A stretch of DNA of 64,000 nucleotides from Astrothelium macrocarpum (taxonomy: Eukaryota > Ascomycota > Dothideomycetes > Trypetheliales > Trypetheliaceae): assembly GCA_021030915.1 (NCBI GenBank), contig JAGEMR010000007.1:186001-250000 (forward strand), read 5' to 3'. Positions 47,644 to 57,279 of this stretch are shown piece after piece. The notes under the pieces were generated by a model. That model worked only from the letters and a program-made list of their open reading frames with translations. It was not told the DNA's origin and did not search any database. Positions within the stretch are counted from its first letter, which is position 1. Each line of letters begins with the position of its first letter. The position numbers were made by a program, and so were the translations under genes.

Positions 47644-50600
47644 TCACCCCATAACAGCAGTCTGAGACACATGTTAGTATACCGAACCACCAAAACAAAT
47701 CAACTCGTAATCAACTTACCCTCGCGACTTCATACAGCGGCTTGATTCCCGTAAAATGCTCAAACTGATACACACCCTGCCCAACCAGCGCCTCCGCGCC
47801 CGGCACCGTCGTCCACCCATGATCAGCCGCCAGAAGCATCAACGCCGTCTCCGCCGGCTTATACGCCATCTCCAGCAACACTCTTTTCCGGCCCCTATTC
47901 TTCCCAGCCGCCGCCTCACCATCCGCACCTCCCGCAGCCTCACCACTTCCCCGCCCAGCCTCCCGCGCCGCAGCATCCTTCTGGCTGCGCTCAAACAACA
48001 CACACAACACCTCCCGCATCGCAGCATCGATCGCGCGATCCGCCGGGATCGTGCCAACCGCCACCGCCGGCGCAGCATGCATATTCGCGAGCGCGGCGTC
48101 CGGCTGACCTGCATGCAGCGCGCGCACCACGTACTCCGGCGGGAAGCTCGAAACCACCGTGTCGAGGTTCGTGGGGGTCCGGCCGAGCACGTAGATGGGC
48201 GCGAACTTCATGGCGTGCAGCGCGTAGACGGCGGCGCGCGACGTGCCGCCCGTGCCGATGACCAGCGCAGAGCCGCCTGCAGACGAGGAGGCGCCCGCGT
48301 TGCGCAGCGAGAGCGAGATGCCTTGCCAGTCGGTGTTGTGGCCGATGAGCTTGGTGAGGGTGCCGCTGGAGGGGTCGCGGAGGGGGATGATGGTGTTTAC
48401 GGCGCCGATGACTTGGGCTTGGGGCGCGATTTCGTCCAGCAGCGGGATGACGGCGAGTTTTAGGGGGATAGTGACGCTGGCGCCGCCAAAGTCGGGAGAG
48501 TGGATGATGCGTCGGACACGCTCGGTGTCTGTCGTGTCGATGCGGTCGTAGTGGTGTGGGAGCCCGGTTTCCGCGAAGAGGGCGTTGTGCATAGCGGGCC
48601 CGCGAGAGGCGCCGACGGGGGAGCCGAGGAGGAAGAATTGGAGTGGAGAAATGTCGCCGATGGTGCTGAGGGTGCGGCGGATTTCGGCGGCGGAGAGCTG
48701 GCCCGGTGCTGCTTTGGAGGGGAGGGCCGGATGGGAGACAGGAGTCATGAATGTGTTAAGCACGCGGGAGAGCTTGCCTGGAATACCCATGTTGAGGGCA
48801 ATGAGCGGTGTTGAGTGGGAGGATCCAAGGCCAGATTTAAATTTGAAGAGGTCGATATTGTCGTTTTGAGATTTGGCAACGCCGACAAGCTTAATGACGT
48901 CGCCGTATTGAAGAGCTTTGTTGTAATGTGGGACCCAAGAGCCATTGTCCCAAGATAATTTGCCTTGTGGATCATGATGTGAGGCTATGATTTTGGTGAT
49001 GCTCTGGTCGCGATGAGATGTTGCGAAGCCTACAAGTCGTTCTGTTGCTGTCATCTCCAAATCCACGAATTCAACGGCCATTCGAAACGCTGCCGTATAC
49101 AAGACGGTGGCTTCGTCGTCCGCGTGATCAGGGAATTGACCTCCTTGGCTTTTTGTACGAAGTGTGAAGATAATGGGAAGAGTCGTAACCGAACGGAGCA
49201 GTGTGATTTGCTCGATGACAAAGTCAACAGTAGGAACTCCATTCCGCGCATTCGGGTCGATGAGAAGATCCACTCTCAGCTCCACTGCATCGGCGCCGAC
49301 AACAGCCTCTTTTGTAATACTGAGAGCCTCTTTCATGTTTGGAACAGTAAGAGAAACAAAAAAAGAATGCCGCTTCAGACGTATCGTATCGAGAGCAGGC
49401 TGCTTTCGTTGTATCAGCGCGAGGAAACGAGAAAAGTCTTCAAAAGAGCTGTCAAGGTCAGCTTGCTCGATGCTTTGACTATGAAAGTGCAGGTTGCTGC
49501 ATTCTTCGAACCATGGACGCCTCCGCAACCAGACGGCCATAATATCATCTACCCAGGCAGGCCGGGTCTTATCCACGTTAAGATATTCGATATTTTTGGC
49601 AATGTCTCGTGTAACGAGGAGCACGATTCCACCATTTGCGTGATAAGCTGATAACAACGCTCGCGCCGCTGGAGTCTCGACTATGCCACCACCGCAAGCC
49701 AAAACGTATCCATCCGGTTTTTCTTTTAGCACCTTTCGAAGGATTGCGAGCTCTTCTTCACGGAATGAGTCCCAGCCCCTGTTTCTCACTAGATCCGGTA
49801 TTGAGGTCTGCGTGTGTTCTTCAAGCGCAGTATCCAAATCAATCAAGGGCCATCCAAGTAGCTCTGCTGCCCATCGACCTGTAGTCGTCTTTCCTGCTCC
49901 TCGCATACCAATAATGAAAATGGACTTTTGTTGCGTGTTTGATTGGTCCAAGATTTGTTTCTGAGGGGGATCTACACCTTCTAGTTTTACCTTGAAGGTT
50001 TGATGAAGAGTATCCCACCAGCCTGGCCAAGTCTTGCCCACACATTCCTTTTCTGTAATAAGTACTGGTTTCGTTGCTGCGATAGCCAACACGCTCAAGC
50101 TCATTGCAACCCGATGATCATCATAACAATGTATTCCTCCAACAGGCGTACGAAGATCAAGTCCCCCGCCGTCGACTTCGATTCCATCTTCCAACTCCCG
50201 GCATTGAACGCCGAATTTTGCAAGCTGAACTCGCATGGCTTCTATTCTATTGCACTCTTTCACGCGTTGATTGGCAATGCCAACAATACGTGTAGTACTA
50301 TTTCCCTTATTCGACTGTGCAGCGGCTGCCAGTACTGATGCCGTAAGGAATGCATCTGTCATCGGCTCCATGTCTACTTGCTGAATCGGGACCAAACTTC
50401 CTCTAGGAGGCCCGCGAACAGTGGTCGAGGTTGGTGTCTGCTCAACGACGCATCCCATTGGCTTGAGAACATCTGCTGCAAAGCGAGCATCGCCTTGTAA
50501 TGATCCTGATCCAATGTTTGGAACCGTGCAACTCGTGCCAGTTATAGCAGCCAAAGCTAGAGGATACGTTGCAGAACTAGCATCACTTTCCACTTCGTAC

Positions 50601-52756
50601 TTTTCCGGACTTGAGTAAGTGCCCTGTGGAATATAATATGTGTTTGGCTCTTTATCAGACCTTTGCACATGAATGCCAAAAGATGCCATCATTGACGTCG
50701 TCATGTCAATATACGGCTGAGAGATGGGTTTTCCACCAACAAGCTTCAAGACGACAGGCTTCTTCGCATATGGTGCGCACATGAGCAGTGACGAGACGTA
50801 TTGCGAAGATATTGTAGCAGCTTGTTCGATTTCGCCACCATCAAATCCGCCGTTTGCTCCTATTCTGATTGGTAGGCAACCTTCCTTTTCCAAGAATGAG
50901 ATTTCTGCACCGTTATGTCGGAGGGATTTTACAAGTGGACCAATTGGCCTTTCTTTCATTCTCCCATTACCCGTCAATACCGTGCTCGAGGCCAGAGATG
51001 ATTTGGTTGCAAAAGCAGCAACACTTGTCAAGAAACGGGAGGCGGTTCCAGCATTGCCAAGGTAAAGTTCAGAATGGCTAGCCGTGAGCGAGCCACCGTT
51101 CCCGTTCACGACGAGCGTACGGCCTTGATCTTCCCACGAAAATCTCGCCGCCCCTAATTGACTCAAAGCAGTGAGCATGTATTGTGTGTCGTCAGAATGA
51201 AGAAGATTGGTAATACGACAGGTTCCAGAGCCGAGCGCAGCAAGTACCAGAACTCGATTAGAAATGCTTTTCGAGCCTGGCGGCGTACAAGAAAATCGCA
51301 GGGACTCGGGTACACCAGGATGTACAAGAGCACAGGAAGACAGAATGAAACGAATGTCAGCATCCGCAACATTGCTTGCCTTGGGCTCCAGTGTTGTGCC
51401 TATTGCGGAAAGAAGAACAATTTTTTTCTGGTTACCGGCATTCTTTTTATCCACTGCCATGATGCTCAGAAGCTGGTCCACAGGACAAGCTTTGTTAGCG
51501 GATCGCTTGCGAAGTTGCTTGTCTGCTAATGAAATTGGAAGCTCATATGCCGAAATGCAGTTGGTAAGCCTTGCTACAGCATCTGGGGATAAAACACCAA
51601 GATATCGCGCAAGCTCGGCCTCTTTCACCATGCCCACTGCGACACATTCTCCATGAAGGATCTGGGGTGCTAGAATTGCTTCAACTGCGTGACCGATAGA
51701 ATGTCCGAAATTGAGAAGATTGCGCAAGCCTCCTTCTTTCTCGTCAGCAGTCACGACTTCGGCTTTTACTCTAACAGAGCCTAGGACTAGTCGTTTTATA
51801 AAGGATGAGACTGTTTGCTTTCATTAGTACAGTCTTAGACAATGGGCGTATTCGTTAGGTTGAGCCTCCACAGGGGGCATGTGCTTTTTGACTGTGTTGA
51901 ACCATATACACATATAGGGTCCAGTTACATGAACTTTGCACCGCTTGTCATTTTGGATCTGATATCAATATAGATAAGAAAACATACCTTTGCCGTCATT
52001 CTGCTTGGCAGCAAGCCCACCTTTGACTTGAAAAGCATTCATGAGGAGTTCTGCATTATCTTCGAGAGCAGCGAATTCTGCTTCATTCCATATTGCTGCA
52101 GTCTCCGATTCAGTTAGCACAGGAAATGATCAGTTACGACCGAGTAACATCACCTTTATGACCTCCGCCATGCCATTAATCAACTCCCGTTTGGGCAAAG
52201 TACTCAAAAAGTCGAGATCGATATAATTCCTCTCTGGCGGCCAAAATGCTCCTACAAGATTCTTCCCGTGGGGAGTATCAATTGCCGTCTTGCCTCCCAT
52301 GGAGGAATCCACCATGGCCAAAAGTGTAGTCGGCACCTGAACGACTTTGACTCCTCGCATCCATGTCGCGGCATTGAAACCAACGAGATCTCCAATAACA
52401 CCGCCACCGAGTGCAATGATGACACCATTTCGGACAAATTTTTGAGCTCCTAACCAGTTGTGTACGGTAGCCCAAGTGTCCACTGATTTGGAAGATTCTC
52501 CAGGCGGAATTTCGAATGATATCAGGCGAGCGTCTAAATTGCGCTGAGAGCATGCATCTTCAAAAGCTTTGCGGAATTTGGGAACATACAAAGTTCCGAG
52601 GTTGGTGTCTGTTACAAGAGCGTAGTTTTCAGAGGGTAGGCTGGTCAAAAGGTCATTTGCGATAAAACAACCCCAGAGGCCGTGGTCAACAATGATGCTC
52701 TCTCTCCCAAGGATTGAGACCTTGGTTGGTCCATCGTCACGTTTCTCCCCATTCAT
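47644..52756 (-). CDS. ARO1: Pentafunctional AROM polypeptide (shikimate pathway)
   Basis: Model: complement(join(47644..47661, 47720..51810, 51988..52102, 52154..52756)), 1608 aa; introns 58, 177 and 51 bp, all in phase. The ATG at 52756 is chosen over an in-frame TTG. Order of domains: 3-dehydroquinate synthase (ALGGGVIGDLVGFNAATWMR near 115; NFGHSIGHAVEA); EPSP synthase (CTPPGSKSISNRVLVLAALG, GNAGTASRFLTS, DHRVAMSLSVLA); shikimate kinase (GMRGAGKTTTGRWAAE near 870); type I dehydroquinase (IIASHHD; Schiff-base Lys in VGVAKSQND near 1212); shikimate dehydrogenase (GSPVGASRGPAMHNALF, VIGTGGTSRAAVYALHAM). The enzyme carries out steps two to six toward chorismate. The last exon has five codons (TAVMG). 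A roughly 30-residue Ala/Gly/Arg insertion lies in the SDH domain near 1515-1545. Confidence 0.96.
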
Positions 52757-53074
52757 GGCCGGGGTTTTGCAGTGCAACGTAAAACTTCCTCGGGTCGCTC
52801 CGCCCTCCTCAGTCTGTCAATTCACGTTACAGCACAGACCAGTGGTCAATTGAAATTACAGCGGATTTCAGGTTTAGCTTCACACCCCAAAATTCCTTGG
52901 CTTAATTTTAATAACTACATAACCAAAATCTAGCAATAAATTTTTTTTTCGTAGACGAGTCGCACCAATAGATTATTGGTTTGCTTTTTCCCTTTTTCTG
53001 GTATTCACGAGGAATGGCAGGATCATAAGAGGTCTCAGCTTAACCATCTCTTATTGACGTGCTAAAATAAAACT
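52757..53074. other. AROM promoter region
   Basis: 318 bp with AT-rich tracts (52920-52960) upstream of AROM. No specific element recognised; I saw no clear Gcn4-type TGACTC site. Confidence 0.4.
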
Positions 53075-53599
53075 TCAAGCCTTTTCTACAACAAGCCTTG
53101 TTTCCTTCTGTAACAAGGGGTCAAGCTCAGCCTTCGATGCGTGACCCAAGAACAGGCTACAGAGCTCCGTTACTGGTAGAGCGACTTGGGCGTTACAAGA
53201 ATCTCTTGATGAATTTCTTGGCTCATCTTTGGTATCGATTGCGTTATGTGAGGATCCAATAAATCGCTTCTGTCCTAACACTAGCAGGGCTGCATCAAGA
53301 AATCTCGGATTCTTAGTTGCCACTATTTCTCCTTTGACATTCTACCATTGCTTTCCATTGTGAGAAGTACAAAAGTTAGCGGCATTTCTGACGAAATGAT
53401 TGGTCGCCTTTATTCCAATATCTTGACCCGAGAAACGTTCGTCCCATTGATTAGTGATCAGATCTTTAATGTAATGAATTCGGAACCATCGCCATGGGTC
53501 GGCAATAAGGACTATCGTGAAATGCAGAAACTGAAAATCAGCCGTGCACATACTGGAAAGATCCCTAACGCAATTAAAGCCATCGGAAGAGGTGGCCAT
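53075..53599 (-). pseudogene. Possible decayed gene: one frame interrupted by a single TAG
   Basis: On the minus strand an ATG at 53599 opens 85 codons to a TAG at 53342-53344. The same frame then continues open for 88 codons to 53075. Segments such as ADPWRWFRIHYIKDLITNQW and DAALLVLGQKRFIGSS read like protein, but I recognise no family. A 5' in-frame TAG lies directly before the ATG, and removing the internal stop by splicing would need an implausibly short intron. It could be a relic or chance. Confidence 0.3.
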
Positions 53600-53784
53600 C
53601 TATTTGGAGATATAGATGAGCAATTTGACGTCTGTTATGCTGGAGCGTTTTCCTGGCATATGTGTTGCGACTCTCATTTTTCGTAGCTTGTGATTAGTCA
53701 CCAGATCCATTTGATTGAAATGAAGGCTTTGATTTGTGAAACAATATATAGTTTTTACTAAAAGCCATAAGAAATCTGCTCATA

Positions 53785-53795
53785 TAGCCGAGTGG
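53785..53795 (+). other. Isolated tRNA box A-like motif
   Basis: TAGCCGAGTGG fits the Pol III box A consensus exactly and continues GTAACG like a D-arm. No T-arm or box B follows before the tRNA-Leu gene at 53857, so this is probably a tRNA fragment. Confidence 0.3.
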
Positions 53796-53856
53796 TAACG
53801 GGTGAGAATCATTTCGACAAAATTAGTAACTGTATGACTATTTGCTTACGTAATCA

Positions 53857-53964
53857 AGTGAGATGGCCGAGCGGTCTAAGGCGCCAGGTTAAGGCTTGTT
53901 AAACCTTAGCAAATGTGATATCCTGGTCAGGAAACTGGCGTGGGTTCGAATCCCACTCTCATCA
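53857..53964 (+). tRNA. tRNA-Leu(AAG) with 26-nt intron
   Basis: D-arm GCC..GGC (53866-53882), anticodon stem CCAGG/CCTGG (53884-53888, 53922-53926), anticodon AAG at 53891-53893, long variable arm as in class II tRNAs, T-arm GTGGG TTCGAAT CCCAC ending at 53956. The intron 53895-53920 sits after position 37 and carries CCTTA, complementary to the anticodon region TAAGG, as expected of nuclear tRNA introns. Box A TGGCCGAGCGG and box B GGTTCGAATCC are intact. The acceptor stem is AGTGAGA against TCTCATC: five pairs are good, but the outermost positions give A-C and G-T. The helix would be perfect if the first two bases were GA, so a terminal change is suspected. Confidence 0.85.
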
Positions 53965-53968
53965 ATGA

Positions 53969-53976
53969 TTTTTTTT
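53969..53976 (+). terminator. Pol III T-run terminator of tRNA-Leu
   Basis: Eight consecutive T residues begin five bases after the discriminator base of the tRNA-Leu gene. Confidence 0.8.
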
Positions 53977-54241
53977 GCCCCCGTGCCTTTGAAGCCTCAC
54001 TAAGGAGTTCAGAATCTGGCTTGACGTATTGCTAGGCATTGTCGAGGTAGTCACATTGGAGGGGAATCTAAATTGAGTCCAAAATACGCTTGGCAGACTG
54101 TCCTATCTATCATGGTTTGGAAGTCTCATAACGAGATAAGAGCTGAATGAGATGAGATCGGAGGTTCGGAGCTGAGCAGCTAGCCGAGGAAAAGCCGAGT
54201 AGCTGTTTATCAGCCTGGCCAAGCAGTTTCTCAGGAATATA
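53977..54241. other. Spacer between tRNA-Leu and the transposon
   Basis: 265 bp of ordinary composition. It is the left insertion flank of the Fot1-like element and ends with the TA target site at 54240-54241. The minus-strand frame at 54110-54358 merely crosses the transposon end. Confidence 0.5.
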
Positions 54242-54305
54242 ACTCAGCGTAGGGGGTTCTGACACACCCCCTGTTTTGACACACCTCCACCATTTCGTCT
54301 CATCT
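54242..54305 (+). repeat. Left 64-bp terminal inverted repeat
   Basis: Begins ACTCAGCGTAGGGGGTTCTG and contains two copies of TGACACACC (direct repeats about 16 bp apart), a likely transposase-binding arrangement. Identical to the reverse complement of 55965-56028. Confidence 0.93.
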
Positions 54306-54336
54306 ATTATTTCATCAATTTTCTCAACAACTATAG

Positions 54337-55926
54337 CTATATATGGAATTTTGAGCATATATCACTAAATACAGGTTCTGTATTAGGCCTAGGAGGTGTT
54401 TTTTTTACTTTTGGTACTGATTTAGCTGGTGGAGTAATAGTTTTATCAATCTCCTGCCTAATCTGTTCTACGTTTTTGAATTTCTCATTTGGATCCATTT
54501 CAATAGCCTTTTTAGATGGTTTAGATGTTTTCTATTTTTTTTGATATTTTAAATGTCTAATTTTATTTTCTGTTATTATCAAATTAGTTGAAATAGATAT
54601 TAGTATTTTATTTATTTTTATATATAAACGTTTTATTTTTCTCATTTTTATTATAAATCCTATTATACGAAAAACTGTCCGAAATTGCTATTCATTATAA
54701 AATATTTCAATTGAAAATGATCTAATATATTTCTGAAATGATGTTCCAGATCTAGATTTAGATTCCATATATGGATCGAATACGAAAAATGAATTATATG
54801 ATTTATCTGAATTCAATAATATCAAATCAGTTATTTTTCAATTAATATAAATATTTGATATTATAAGATTCTTTTAATGTACAAGATTATAATAATAAAT
54901 AAAATGATTTTTTTTGATTATTATAATATTATTCAAATAAATAAAAGATTTGATATGATTATGATAACGTATTTTGATAAAATGGAATTTATAAAAATTT
55001 AATGATTAAAAAATATGGATATTATGAAAAGATATAAATATTAATTCGATTTTAAAATCAGTTTTATAAATATAGAAGAATTCAATATTGATATAATTAA
55101 TATAATTATTTAATAATAAAAATCTGTATTTATTATATTGAAAACGTATTTATGATTCAAATATATATTTTAATTATTCGAATCTAATTTTATTTGATAT
55201 TTAATCATTTTCTGAAATAATATAATTCCAATTCGAAAATTTATTTAAATAAAATTAATTTATTTAGAAATTTTTTTTTTTAAAAATGATAAATAAATTA
55301 ATAAAATGATTTTATAAAAAAATAATTTCAATAATTATAATTTATTTTCGATTTTATGATATTTTTTTAATAATCTATTTTTTATTAATATTAATAAATA
55401 TTTTAGAATTAATATATATATTTAGATTTAGATTTTATTCATTCATATTCTATATATTTATCAATTGAATATTATATTTTTTTCATATTTTTTTAAAATA
55501 TCAAATAAACGCGATGATAGATTTTTTAAAAATATATTATATTCATTTTATATCTAATCGTTATCCAATTATTAAAATAATAGATGGATTATGTCATATA
55601 AAATTATTGATCTAATATTTATTAATTAATTTATCATTTTTAAAAATATAAATAATTTGAATAATTATTTTATAAATTCGAATATGATTAGAAAAAAATT
55701 GATACGTATTTTTTTTAATAATCCATTATATAAGAAATTTTTTTTAATAAGAAATCAATCGTTATTAAAATTTGTAATTGAATTAATTATTTTATTGACC
55801 TTTGATATATTTGTAAAGAATAGATCTGAATAACCCGTGCGCGTTAGCAGTTTTATTTATTGAAGAATAAACATTAGATTCGTAATCGCTAATAGCAGAA
55901 ATAATAATATGCTCACGATCAGACAT
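54337..55926 (-). pseudogene. Fot1-like transposase, inactivated by hypermutation
   Basis: The ATG at 55926 and the stop at 54337-54339 are 1590 bp apart (530 codons), the normal length of a Fot1 transposase. The first about 38 codons are clean and read MSDREHIIISAISDYESNVY followed by a helix-turn-helix-like segment ending LFRSILYKYIK, the expected N-terminal DNA-binding start. The last about 55 codons are also readable (DPNEKFKNVEQIRQEI, KTPPRPNTEPVFSD). Everything between, including the DDE catalytic core, is destroyed by AT conversion with many stops. The element cannot move autonomously. Confidence 0.85.
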
Positions 55927-55964
55927 ATTGAAGCAGTATGATGGGTGGTGGAGCGAATTGAATG

Positions 55965-56028
55965 AGATGAGACGAAATGGTGGAGGTGTGTCAAAACAGG
56001 GGGTGTGTCAGAACCCCCTACGCTGAGT
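55965..56028 (-). repeat. Right 64-bp terminal inverted repeat
   Basis: Exact reverse complement of 54242-54305, ending next to the TA at 56029-56030. Confidence 0.93.
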
Positions 56029-56279
56029 TACTGCACAATTTTGCGCTAATTTCCTAATCAGGTAATCTAGGGCAGCACGCTGACACTCTCAAGTCTTTTC
56101 ATTTATCTTTTTACTTCGCAAAGATTGTTGCTGGCAACTCGTGATTTAATGATCTATGTACTAATACTGTCGTCGCTGTACTACGCATTCGTTTGATGAG
56201 ATTTCCATGCTCTGGGATAGATAGAGCACATGAGAAGAACAGGAGCTAACAGCGTGCTCAGAAAATTTTCGACTTTGGC

Positions 56280-56947
56280 TTACATCACAGCGCAGTTCGC
56301 AGGCTCACTTTTCCCGCCCTTTTCAGTCGTAGTCATAGCCGCAGTCTTTGCAAGATCTTCAAAGACCTCCCGGCAAAGCTCGCCGGTTACGGCGCTGCAT
56401 TCTGCATAGCGATCACACCTCATCTCCTGGGCTATTCGGAGCCCTTCTTGAGGAATAATCATATCTGGATCACCTTCTCGTCTCAAATCCCTCTTCAAGC
56501 CAAGCAGCATGACTGGAAGTTGCTCGTCGTAATTGAAATGGCTCTCGACCTCATATTTCCATCGTGTATGAACACTTGTCAGGGAGTCACGAGACGGAAT
56601 AGAGTAGCAGAGTACCAAAACGGATGGCCGAATCAAGGTGTAGGAAGTCGGAGAAGCAGTATCGTAAAATTCAAAGCGATATGGCCTGTTCCATAGACTG
56701 ATGTCAAACGCAAAAGGCTGGTCCAGGTCACGAAGCTTTGGTAATGATTGGACAGCTGCATCTTTTGCGCTGCCACATGTCAAGCGCCTATGCGAGGACA
56801 AAGGATCAGACAAAGGAGCCAATAATATCAAGAGCTAGTCTATCCAGATTTAGATGATACATACGATAGAAACGTAGATTTTCCAACACCCGAGTCACCA
56901 AGTAATAGAATAGTCACCTCTGGGCCTTCAGCCCCTGGGTTGGGCAT
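56280..56947 (-). CDS. Rho/Ras-like small GTPase with degenerate G3 and CAAX box
   Basis: Model: complement(join(56280..56787, 56865..56947)), 196 aa; 77-bp intron (GTATGT..GCATAG) in phase. P-loop LLGDSGVGKSTFLSRL is intact. The G3 region is YDTASPTSYTLIRPSVLVL instead of the usual WDTAGQE, so the glycine and catalytic glutamine positions are changed. G4 is LLGLKRDL rather than xKxD with N/T. G5 is ECSA. The Rho-type C-terminal half follows: RWKYEVESHFNYDEQLPVML, PQEGLRIAQEMRCDRYAECS and TGELCREVFEDLAKTA. It ends NCAVM, a CAAX prenylation motif, but lacks a strong polybasic stretch. It is expected to be membrane bound. GTP hydrolysis is probably weak or absent (inference). It is divergent from the PRPP synthetase gene, 332 bp away. 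Confidence 0.85.
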
Positions 56948-57279
56948 TGCTTTCAGTTTTTGCAAAAAGGGTCAAGAGTAGCCGAATGGCCCCGCGGATG
57001 AACCCCGGTGGAGAGTGTGGACGCCAATTACGATGTCATTTCTTTGGGCGATTGCGATCTAGTCGTCCGCTTTATTCTTCTTTCGCCATGAAGCGCTCCG
57101 GCCATTCGCGTGACCTCTTCTGGAACGCAGGTTGGTATGAATCACCGTCGAAAGTCACCATGTTCGCTCACACATACCAAGAAGACTTAGCGGATAAAAT
57201 TTTCTGACCTCTTTTGGTACCTCTGTCACCGCGCGGAGATTTTTCCTACGATAAAGCCAATTCTCTATCATTATAGAGA
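56948..57279. promoter_or_regulatory. Divergent promoter of GTPase and PRPP synthetase genes
   Basis: 332-bp shared intergenic region; a short unrelated frame (56947-57207 plus) is not supported. A TATAGAGA-like sequence sits directly before the PRPP synthetase ATG. Confidence 0.4.

Larger units (their letters stand above)
54242..56028 (-). mobile_element. Fot1/pogo-type (Tc1-mariner superfamily) DNA transposon, hypermutated interior
   Basis: 1787 bp, flanked by TA on both sides (54240-54241 and 56029-56030) with 64-bp terminal inverted repeats that match at every position. The size, TA duplication and transposase end sequences fit Fot1-type elements. The outer parts (about 54242-54530 and 55825-56028) have normal base composition and still read as transposase. 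The middle 1.3 kb is extremely AT-rich with saturated C-to-T / G-to-A change. The transposase runs on the minus strand. A related, truncated element lies 8.2 kb to the right in the same orientation. Confidence 0.88.

Noticed and set aside
47756..48463. 235-codon plus-strand frame over AROM
   Set aside because: Arg/His-rich antisense shadow of GC-rich SDH-coding DNA; AROM frame is unambiguous.
54530..55825. AT-rich tract as mitochondrial insertion or centromeric DNA
   Set aside because: It lies inside perfect TIRs with TA target duplication, the flanking codons read as a Fot1 transposase, and the residual G:C context shows directional hypermutation.
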